DNA of 64,000 nt from Physella acuta (Eukaryota > Mollusca > Gastropoda > Physidae), in NCBI RefSeq assembly GCF_028476545.1, contig NW_026731985.1, positions 532,501-596,500 on the forward strand, written 5' to 3'. Numbering within the stretch: position 1 is the stretch's first letter; every line of letters begins with the position of its first letter. This document shows, one piece after another, positions 22,906 through 34,100 of this stretch. The translations under genes were made by a program, and so were the position numbers. The notes beneath the pieces are model-generated. The model ran no database searches and was not told the DNA's origin. It saw only the letters and a program-made list of their open reading frames with translations.

Positions 22906-25090
22906 AAGCGTCTAACAAGCTGACAGTAGACCCAATAGACGATAGATCTAGACTTAAATACTTGTTGGTCTTTGAAAGGAAAGCTCGGCATTGTTCATGC
23001 AATTTAAATTGTAATACTATTTATCCTTGTGAAAAATGAATTAATTTTCAAATAAAATATTATTTTTCAGTTTAAATAATATCAACTTATCTAACAAAAA
23101 TAAACGTGTAGATTTTTTCAAAATTAGTTTTTGGACATTTTTAGTTTCAGAAATTTATTTCCAGTAATTAAAAAATATTGTTGACAAAATTTACCACTGT
23201 TTAAACAATTCCTGTAATATTTCGTATCATTCTAAAGATATTATTTTTTCCATTAAGGTTTTTAAAAATTGAAATGTTGAAACGTTTTTAAATTGGTTAC
23301 TATGATTTTTAAGATGTTTAAACTTTATTCTTTTTATTGCATTTTTTAATGTTTTCAAGTTATTTTTTAAAACAAATATTTAAAATTTCATTTCAATAAA
23401 GCATGTTATAGTTTTATCGAAACATTTCCACAAATTTTTAACAAAAATTTGAAAACCTGAGTGCTAGTAACTCAAAATATTTGTATTCTTTTATGTTAAA
23501 AGGTAAATCTTTTAAAATGCTCAATTAAAACAAAGTGTTCAGCGTTCCAATAAATTAACTAAAATCATGAATTAAAAAAGATGTACCTCTAGGAAAATTC
23601 ACCTTAGTTTACGTTCAATGTTAAGTCAAATTGATTGGTTAACTTAATAGTACTGACGCCTATGTAGAATCTGAAGTTTAATTAATTGGGGTTTTATTGG
23701 GCAAGTTTAAATTTACGGGCTACGTTGACCTGTGTTTTAATTACACTTTTAAATAGACATCTTACTGGTTGTTGTCAAATTATGTCCAATCCATGTTTGT
23801 TAATTTAAAATGCGTGTTTTATATCCAATCCAAGTTTCTACTCAAAAATGCGTTTTACAAGCTTTTATTTAGTTCGCATCGTCTATTTGTGTGTGTTTGT
23901 TTGTTTGTGGGTTTGTGGCAAATCTTGTAACTCAATATCGACCCACTTCTAATGCAGTGATTTCGTTCTAATGTTTCAGATATATATATATATTTCACTT
24001 CGATGATTATACACGTATTTTTTAAATAATTTAATTAGATGCTTAATTAGTCATTAAAAATTACGCTTTGGTCGCTCGTGAGATCGTTTACCCAAAGCTG
24101 TTATGAAAGAAAACATATTAGTTTTATTATCTTATTTTCAGTGCATTTAAACGCTTGTTACAAAATATTTATTTTGCCTTTTAATAAATGTGTAAATTTT
24201 GATTTTCGTTTTGGTGATTATGTAAATATACTTTTCTATTTACTAATGTACTCATTTTAGGTCAGTTAGTTTATTACCTTTTCCGGCTAAATTGTAAAAT
24301 TATATATAGGCCTATTCCTAATAGCTGATGAGAATTTTTTTTTTCGTTTAGGTAGATTCACATTTTACTTTTAGACAATAATTTTAGCAAACACAGTAAA
24401 TTGTATTTAATTTAGTGTTACATGTGTACATTATTTTTTCTGCAGCTAGGTTAGCGTTTACATTTCTGCTAATGAAGTCACAAGTATAAACGAAATGTGT
24501 AGTTAAAAATGTAAAGTTCTGTCCTCTTTTAGCTTGTAAATTCATTCAATTCCTACATCACGTGTTTATAAAACGTCAGCTGGTTCTAACAAATGTTTTC
24601 TTTCATCAACCTGTGGCGAGAAATGAAAGCGAAACTAGCCATTTCCTGCGGATAAGTCCACTGTTGAAGCGTCGCTCCGAGCAGAACGCACACCACCGTG
24701 GTCCCGCTCACTGTGATAGCTCGCGAAACCTAGACTTGTGCTCACCAGCTTTCAAGCACTCACGTGCCTCCGTCTTGCTTGCTTAACCTCCCGGGTTTTA
24801 AATATGTTTTTTATACTTTTTAAATACTTTTTATTTGTTTACCTGACCGTCTATTATGTATTTTCTTGTTTACCTAGAAACGTGATAAAATAAGGTCGAG
24901 TTGAAATCAGACGCTGTAATCTTTCTTCACAGGAAATTATTTAATGCGCATGCGCTGAAGTTGTTTTTTTCTTGATTTCAATGGCTTGTTCGCTGGCGTG
25001 CGCCGTGTGTTGTTACCTTTCCGTGTGGTGAGTAGAAACCTACTTGTGACGGAATTCGTGTGAGTTCGGTGTGCTGGGAACGTGCTCGCT
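22906..25090. other. A/T-rich region upstream of gene B
   Basis: About 2.2 kb, mostly A/T-rich, without tandem arrays. It contains a short dispersed-element fragment at 23853-24000 (listed separately) and a GC-richer stretch at about 24600-24790. The gene B promoter and 5' UTR should lie in its last part, but I cannot point to a TATA box or initiator with confidence. Confidence 0.45.
23853..24000 (+). mobile_element. Fragment of a dispersed element (ACAAGCTTTTATTTA family)
   Basis: TTTTACAAGCTTTTATTTAG at this place matches the opening of the two palindromic elements at 43272 and 54379, but then continues differently (TGTTTGTTTGTGGG, then GTAACTCAATATCGACC). It is probably a related but distinct non-autonomous repeat, or a solo end. 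No coding capacity. Confidence 0.4.
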
Positions 25091-25253
25091 ATGACATGTG
25101 TGCTGACGTCGACCTTGACCCGGGCGTGCTGTGCTTGTTGTGTGCTGCTGCTGGTGGGTACACATGTGCTGGGCAAGCACGAGCGGCCGGAGGTGCACAA
25201 CAAGTCCCACTGCTCATCTTCAGCAGACGAGGAGGAGGAGAACGCTGATAGAG
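25091..25253 (+). CDS. Gene B exon 1: start codon, signal peptide, acidic linker
   Basis: The ATG at 25091 is the first in frame after a TGA at 25061-25063. It opens a hydrophobic, Cys-rich leader (CCACCVLLLVG) followed by a hydrophilic stretch with DEEEEN. The exon ends with one base of a Val codon before GTAATC at 25254 (phase 1), and exon 2 supplies the other two bases. No homologous exon is seen in gene C, where leader and N-terminal helix share one exon. The donor GTAATC is weaker than the other donors in this gene. Start choice is well supported by the leader but not proven. Confidence 0.78.
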
Positions 25254-28200
25254 GTAATCAATGGGGTGTGAGGGGGGGGGGGGTAAAGTTTTAGATGTAG
25301 TGGGGAGGGGAGGGAGTACGTTTTAGATGAAGGGGTGTGAGGGGGGCACCTTTTAGATATAGGGGGATGAGGGGAGGAGGTACGTTTCAGATGTAGGGGT
25401 GTGAGGGGGAGGGGGTAGCTTTTAACTATGTGGGGGAGGGGGGAGATTTTAACTATATGGGGGTGAGGGGGTTAACCTTTAACTGTAGGTGGAGGGGGAG
25501 CTACAAGTCTATAGCTATAGATGGAGTAATGATATTAATAAAGAGGGAGAGAGGAGATATACACTTTTAGCTTTAAAGAAAAGAAGAGAGGTGTTAACTA
25601 AACATTGAGGGGGAGCAAGCATGCACACGGTGTGTTAGCTGTAGTGACGGTAGGAGGGTTAGCTTTCATTCAGTTGTACAGAGGGGTGGGTGAGGAGGAA
25701 ATCTGGGTGTGTTAAAACTTGAGGGTGGGGGTAGTCTTGAAGTGGGTGGGGCATGTGTCAATCAAACCTTGACTGCGACGTTTTAATTTAATATATTGAT
25801 TGATCAGGACCGTGTGTCCAATACCCACTGAACGTGAGTACATCTGTGCGCACACAGCTCACGTGTGCGCTAGGCTTTGTAGAAAAAAATTACCTGTGTA
25901 ATAACACACGTGCTTTATTGATACGTCGATAACTACTCGTCCTTGTAATGTAAGTTCCATAGATTAACGTCCCTTGCCTCATTACATTAATAATGGGGAA
26001 AGCAGTAATAAGGGACAAAACTCTCCGACTAGTTACTAAAACAAATCACCTGGAGTAAAAAATCCATAAGATTGTGTATGACCTAATTCACGTCCATATC
26101 CCAGCTATTTCAAACAAAACAAAAAGTGTGATGGAAAAATGTACACGACTGTAGGGCGGTTATGACAATATGGGGGGGGGATAACTGGCTAAACCCCTGG
26201 TAGGTGGGGGTTGTTAGTCACCATTACCTTGCTTGGTGGTAGGTGGGTCGCTTAACCCCCTTGATGGTAGGGGGGTCACTTAACCCACTTGGTCGTAGGG
26301 GGGAAGGATCACTTAACCCACTTGGTGGTAGGGGGGAGGGGGTCACTTAACCCACTTGGTGGTAGGGGTTCCCCATTACTACATTTGGTGGGAATGGGTC
26401 AACACCTTTTAGCAGTAGCTACTTACAACTTTTGGTGGTTGGGAAGGGGGGAGGTGGTCTACAATACTGCATTTTGAAAGGGATGTTAACATTAAGTCCA
26501 AAAATTATCCAGGTTTATTGTGTACACTTTAATGACATCATATACATCAATGACATCAGACACATCATTGACATCAGACACATCATTGATGTCATTGACA
26601 CAAGACAACATCATTGACATCATTGACATCAGATACATCAGTGACATCAGTGCTAGCAGTGGCAAGTGACACCACGGTTGAATCAAGCCGTACAAATGTT
26701 GATGAAATTAGTTGAGTGTACAGAAACTACGGCATTCAAAAAACTGCTTGACCTGACTTAGCAAACTTAGTTCCATCTGGGTACAGATTCCTAGAATGTG
26801 TAGTTCACTACATGGTGCAGGCAGACTGTAGGGAAATTGTACTATTCAGAATTGACTGTGGAGAAAAATACCTTCTAAATAATTCTGACAAATGTTGGTG
26901 CAATATTTTGGTGCATACTCTAACACTCTCTGCTGTAATATTCCTACTTTTTGCATATACTTCGAGAGAGCAATTTCCCTACTTGGTAGATATCCTGATG
27001 ATCGCTAGAGTAATATTCCTACATGGTGCTTATTCTAATATTTGCTATAGTAATATTCCAACTTGGTGCGGACTGACAGATAGTAATTAAATTTAAGCTT
27101 GGGTTAGCAGGATGTATTGTTAAAACGTTTGCGCCTCTATACACATGATAATTAAAGCAACATAATAGCTTTTATTGATTTCTTTCTTTACGTTAAAAAA
27201 ATCAATAATAATTTAAAAACAATAATTAAACAGCCCATCCTTATGCCGCACATTTGTGTTGAGTAAAATACTTTTTGTTTTACAAAACACATAAACATTT
27301 GGGTTGGTTCTGACTGGGTGTAGATTTGGCCCAGTTTCTGATGGCTAAAGATGGGGCCCTTTTCCGGATAAAGTGATTATAATATATGGCCAATTACTTC
27401 TAGTTATAAATGTGGGCAAATTTCCTTTGATCAAGTTTAGAGCAAATTCATATCTGGAGTAGATGTGGGGCTAATTGGTATAGATTTGGAACTAAAAACT
27501 ACTCGGTTTAGATTGGGAGCTGATTCCTACTTGGCTAAAAATGGCTTTGAGTTAAATTCCTACTTAGTTAAATTGTGAGTATCGTTTCTACATGGTTTAA
27601 AAACAGGTTACATTCCTACTTGGTTTATATTTGAGTCATATTCTTTCTTTGTTTAGGTTTGATTAAAATTTATATTCGGTTAGATTTGTGTTTAATTCCT
27701 ACTTTAAATTTTATTAAGTAAAGTATCAGTACAAGTATGAACCACTTTTCCCCCATAGAAATCCGTTCTTAGTTTAGATTTGGTCATAGTGATTTAAATT
27801 TTATCTTTCTACTTGGTAGCATTTCGTGTCAGTGTGGGTGTTATTTCCCCTGCTGTAGTGTAGCCCCCCCCCCCCTGTCCACATTTAACTATTCCCTTCC
27901 CTAGCGCCCGGGGGATGGGCTACACCCTGCTGATGTTAAACGGTGTTATTATTTGCCTGTCATCATCATGTTGGCCAATCGTCTGCCATCCTTTAATAAT
28001 GGTGATGCTCCCTCTAAAGACAACTTTGCTTCTACTCTCTAAAGGAAGATAATTTTGCTTCTATTTCTGAAATAAAATAATTTTGATCCTTTTTTTCTAA
28101 GGAAAGAACCATATTTCTATTTTCTTTGGATATATAGCTATATTTTTTGAAGAAAGATAACTTAGTTTCCATCTTCTAGAGAAAGATAATTATGCTTCTA

Positions 28201-31118
28201 TTTTCTAAACAGAGATAACTCTGCTTCTATTGCCGAAATATGCAAGATAATCATACACCTACGCCCTATACGAAGATATTTTTACCAACCAATAAACAAA
28301 TAACTCGCTACTGAGTCCTTGTTACAGAACACTTACCTACGTCAAATCACCCAAAATATCACTCTAAATCAAGATATGTTACTCACCCCAACTCCCCAAC
28401 GACGGATAACTCTCCACATCAACAGATAACTTACCCTAACTCACGACCGATAACTCAGCCCAACTCACGACCGATAACTCAGTCCAACTCACGACCGATA
28501 ACTCAGTCCAACACACGACCGATAACTCAGTCCAACACACGACCGATAACTCAGTCCAACACACGACCGATAACTCAGTCCAACACAAGACCGATAATTC
28601 AACTCTCGACCGATAACTCAACTCACGACCGATAACTCAACTCACGACCGATAACCCAACTCACGACCGATAACTCAACTCACGACCGATAACTCAGCCT
28701 GTATACCACCAACTGTTCCAGTGAACAAGGAGAAGAGCCTCATCTTCGACCTGTTTGAGAAAGATGGCTACAACCCCTTGGTCCGGCCTGTCACAAATCC
28801 CAACGAAACCCTGGAAATTCGCTTCAGTCTGGCGCTCAGCCAGATCATCAGTGTGGTGAGTAGCCGGCTTTCTACATACTGGCAGTTACAGTTAGGCTGG
28901 GGTTAGTGCTGGGGTTAGTGCTGGGGTTAGTGCTAGAGTTAGGCTGGGGTTAGTGCTAGAGTTAGGCTGGGGTTAGTGCTGGGGTTAGTGCTGGGGTTAG
29001 TGCTGGGGTTAGTGCTAGAGTTAGGCTGGGGTTAGTGGTTAGAGTTAGGCTGGGGTTAGTGCTGGGGTTAGTGCTAGAGTTAGGCTGGGGTTAGTGCTGG
29101 GGTTAGTGCTGGGGTTAGTGCTGGAGTTAGTGCTGGGGTTAGTGCTGGGGTTAGTGCTGGGGTTAGTGCTGGGGTTAGTGCTAGAGTTAGGCTGGGGTTA
29201 GTGCTAGAGTTAGGCTGGGGTTAGTGCTGGGGTTAGTGCTGGGGTTAGTGCTGGGGTTAGTGCTGGGGTTAGTGCTAGAGTTAGTGCTGGGGTTAGTGCT
29301 AGAGTTAGGCTGGGGTTAGTGCTGGGGTTAGTGCTGGGGTTAGTTTTGAGTCAGCTCTTCATTCAAACACTCATTACCTGTGGGGATATAAATCGGTTAA
29401 TCCACTGGATGGGAGGGATCTGTGATTGTGTGTGTGACAGGTAGTGGGAGACTGTTATAGTAAGAGTGAGACTGGTATAAAGGTAGAGTGAGACTGTTGT
29501 ACAGGTAGAGTGAGACTGTTGTACAGGTAGAGTGAGACTGTTGTACAGGTAGAGTGAGGCTGTTGTACAGGTAGAGTGAGACTGTTGTACAGGTAGAGTG
29601 AGGCTGTTGTACAGGTAGAGTGAGACTGTTGTACAGGTAGAGTGAGACTGTTGTACAGGTAGAGTGAGACTGTTGTAGAGTGAGACTGTTGTACAGGTAG
29701 AGTGAGACTGTTGTACAGGTAGAGTGAAACTGTTGTACAGGTAGAGTGAGACTGTTGTAGAGTGAGACTGTTGTACAGGTAGAGTGAGACTGTTGTACAG
29801 GTAGAGTGAGACTGTTGTACAGGTAGAGTGAGACTGTTGTACAGGTAGAGTGAGACTGTTGTAGAGTGAGACTGTTGTACAGGTAGAGTGAGACTGTTGT
29901 ACAGATAGAGTGAGGCTGTTGTACAGGTAGAGTGAGACTGTTGTACAGGTAGAGTGAGACTGTTGTACAGGTAGAGTGAGACTGTTGTACAGGTAGAGTG
30001 AGGCTGTTGTACAGGTAGAGTGAGACTGTTGTACAGGTAGAGTGAGACTGTTGTACAGGTAGAGTGAGACTGTTGTACAGGTAGAGTGAGGCTGTTGTAC
30101 AGGTAGAGTGAGACTGTTGTACAGGTAGAGTGAGACTGTTGTAGAGTGAGACTGTTGTACAGGTAGAGTGAGACTGTTATACAGGTAGAGTGAGACTGTT
30201 GTACAGGTAGAGTGAGACTGTTGTACAGGTAGAGTGAGACTGTTGTACAGGTAGAGTGAGACTGTTGTACAGGTAGAGTGAGATTGTTGTAGAGTGAGAC
30301 TGTTGTACAGGTAGAGTGAGACTGTTGTACAGGTAGAGTGAGACTGTTGTAGAGTGAGACTGTTGTACAGGTAGAGTGAGGCTGTTGTACAGGTAGAGTG
30401 AGGCTGTTGTACAGGTAAAGTGAGACTGTTGTACAGGTAGAGTGAGGCTGTTGTACAGGTAGAGTGAGGCTGTTGTACAGGTAGAGTGAGACTGTTGTAC
30501 AGGTAGAGTGAGGCTGTTGTACAGGTAGAGTGAGACTGTTGTAGAGTGAGACTGTTGTACAGGTAGAGTGAGACTGTTGTACAGGTAGAGTGAGACTGTT
30601 GTAGAGTGAGACTGTTGTACAGGTAGAGTGAGGCTGTTGTACAGGTAGAGTGAGGCTGTTGTACAGGTAAAGTGAGACTGTTGTACAGGTAGAGTGAGGC
30701 TGTTGTACAGGTAGAGTGAGGCTGTTGTACAGGTAGAGTGAGGCTGTTGTACAGGTTAAGTGAGACTACAGGTGCCAGGGTGAGACTGTTGTACAGGTAG
30801 AGTGAGACTGTTGTACTGATAGAGTGAGACTGTTGTACTGATAGAGTGAGACTACAGGTGCCAGAGTGAGACTGTTTTACAGGTAGTTCCCAGAATGCAT
30901 CTGCTGACGATATAAGTACCCAATTAGTGACGTCACGTGGTCTTATTTCAAGGGAAAGAAAACCGTTAATGCGGAACAAAATTTCTGATAACTTTTGTTA
31001 AAAATGTTGAGATAACTTTTATTTTTATTTGTTTGTTTTTTTTTTAATTATTTCTCAAAAATATTTTTTTAAATTAGCTAGACCCTGATATTACACAGGT
31101 ATAATTTATCAATTAATC

Positions 31119-31182
<64 letters not shown>

Positions 31183-34100
31183 CAGGCTAGGGCATTTACT
31201 ATGCTGTATATTATCCTCTCCCGCTGGACAACATTAGCCAATATCTGTTGAAATAGTGGGGAACATTAGTCAGTATCTGTTGAAGTGGTGGGGAACATTA
31301 GTCAATATCTGTTGAAATGGTGGGGAACATTAGTCAGTATCTGCTGAAATGGTGGGGAACATTAGTCAATATCTGTTGAAATGGTGGGGAACATTAGTCA
31401 GTATTTGTTGAAATGGTGGGGAACATTAGTCAGTATCTGTTGAAATGGTGGGGAACATTAGTCAGTATCTGTTGAAATGGTGGGGAACATTAGTCAGTAT
31501 CTGTTGAAATGGTGGGGAACATTAGTCAGTATCTGTTGAAATGGTGGGGAACATTAGTCAATATCTGTTGAAATGGTGGGGAACATTAGTCAATATCTGT
31601 TGAAATATTGGAGAACATTAGTCAATATCTGTTGAAAGACTGGGGAACATTAGTCAATATCTGTAGAAATAGTGGGGAACATTAGTCAATATCTGTTGAA
31701 ATATTGGAGAACATTAGTCAATATCTGTAGAAATAGTGGGGAACATTAGTCAATATCTGTTGAAGTAGTGAGGAACATTAGTCAATATATGTTGAAGTAG
31801 TGAGGAACATTAGTCAATATCTGTTGAAGTAGTGAGGAACATGAGTCAATATCTGTTGAAGTAGTGAGGAACATTAGTCAATATCTGTTGAAGTAATGAG
31901 GAACATTAGTCAATATCTGTTGAAGTAGTGAGGAACATTAGTCAATATCTGTTGAAGTAGTGAGGAACATTAGTCAATATCTGTTGAAATGGTGGGGAAC
32001 ATTAGTCAATACCTGTTGAAATGGTGGGGAACATTAGCCAGTATCTGTTGAAATAGTGGGGAACATTAGTCAATATCTGTTGAAGTAGTGAGGAACATTA
32101 GTCAATATCTGTTGAAGTAGTGAGGAACATGAGTCAATATCTGTTGAAGTAGTGAGGAACATGAGTCAATATCTGTTGAAGTAGTGAGGAACATTAGTCA
32201 ATATCTGTTGAAGTAATGAGGAACATTAGTCAATATCTGTTGAAGTAGTGAGGAACATTAGTCAATATCTGTTGAAGTAGTGAGGAACATTAGTCAATAT
32301 CTGTTGAAATGGTGGGGAACATTAGCCAGTATCTGTTGAAATAGTGGGGAATATTAGTCAATATCTGTTGAAATGGTGGGGAACATTAGCCAGTATCTGT
32401 TGAAATAGTGGGGAACATTAGTCAATATCTGTTGAAAGTGGGGAACATTAGTCAATATCTGTTGAAATATTGGGGAACATTATCCGGTATCTGTTGAAAT
32501 AGTACACATACATTAGCTGTCATTGATTTCCATTAAAGCCTCCCCATAATCCAGCGCTACCCCGATAACGTATGAAAACAATCGGGAATTTCCCGTAATG
32601 GCAGACTACTTTCGATTTCCTTGTCTTAACACAAGGAGCCGAGATGAAACGCGAGACGAGGAAGTTTTTTTTTCTCTCCCACACAGGACGAGGTCAATCA
32701 AGTGATGAAAACTAACGTCTGGCTCCAGGTTGTGAGTAAACATTTCATTCAAGTCTCCGCCATCTTGTCTTTTATTCTAATGGTGTTTCATAAACTGCTG
32801 ATTGCATAGCTCCCAAAATCTCCAGTCCAGCACAATTCTAGAACAGTGGTCAGTCAGGTGGACAGAGGTCGTTGACCTGGTACCAGATATTTCTGAGCTG
32901 GCCAGCTTGTGTAGCTACATCCGTCCGTCTGTATCTTTTTCATAAAAAATATTTATTGTTAGACAAAAAAAAACTGTTATTGCATTAGCGGATCTATTTT
33001 TAGAAGATTCTACGATGTGGTGAGCAATCAGAATCATTCTAGTCACGTGACTTGAGTAGCCATGTTGTCTGCACGCGAAGTTTTTTTTTTAGTGCATCCT
33101 ACAAGTGAATACAGTAATTGAAAAGTGTTTTTTGTCACTCCCCCCCCCCCCCCGACCCCCCACCCCCCTTCAAGTACTGGAACGACTACCAGATCCAGTG
33201 GGACCCGGAGAAATATGGGAACATCGGGTCCATCCGTATCAGCCCAGACAAAGTGTGGGTTCCAGACTTTGTTCTCTTCAACAAGTGAGTTGTTGGTTGT
33301 ATGAGGGTGGGGGGGGGGGGGTAATAGAAATATTTATAACAAGTGAGTTGTTTGTTGTATGGGGGGTATAGAAAGTTTTATAGCAAGTGAGGTGTTGGTT
33401 GCATTGGCAGGTAAAGGGGGGTATAGAAAATTTTATGGTGGTTTTATCATCGTTTGTATGTGTGTGTTTATAGGAAGTTAATTGGTGGTTTTATAAGCAG
33501 TTGAGTTGGATGAATGGGGTATAGAGAGTGTGTTGGATTTTTTTTAATCAACCTTCAAAATAGTGGGTTTATAAAAAGTTAAATGAGTGCATGAGAGGTG
33601 AATTGTCTTAACATTATTCACAAATAAATCCGCGCTTATCTCAAACAACATCCTCTATAATTTAAATATATCCTCCATAACTTAAAAACCTCATCCATAA
33701 TTTAAATATATCCTCCAAAATTTAAATATATCTCCCCACCTTTCAAGCCTTTCCCTAACATTTACAACTTGTAACCACATTTTTAAAATATCCCCGCACG
33801 GTTAACACCTCCCCATTATTCACAAATATCTCCCAAATCCCCCCCCCCCCCCTATTCCAGCGCTAACGGCAACTTTGAAGTGACCTACAAGTCTAACTGT
33901 GTCCTGTACAGCACTAGCGAGGTCCATTGGATCCCGCCCGCCATCTACCACAGTTCCTGCTCCATCGACGTCAAGTACTTCCCCTTCGACCAGCAGGTCT
34001 GCGAGATGAAGTTCGGCTCCTGGACCCACAAAGGCAAGGCCTTAAAGTACAGCTTCCACAAGAACCGGGACAAGCTTGACCTGGGCGACTACCTCAAGAG

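Noticed and set aside
24600-24790. REST/RE1-like silencer near gene B
   Set aside because: Only scattered partial matches to the consensus; no full 21-bp site.
28880-29345. Telomere-like TTAGGG array
   Set aside because: The unit is GGGGTTAGTGCT (12 bp), not TTAGGG, and lies in an intron.
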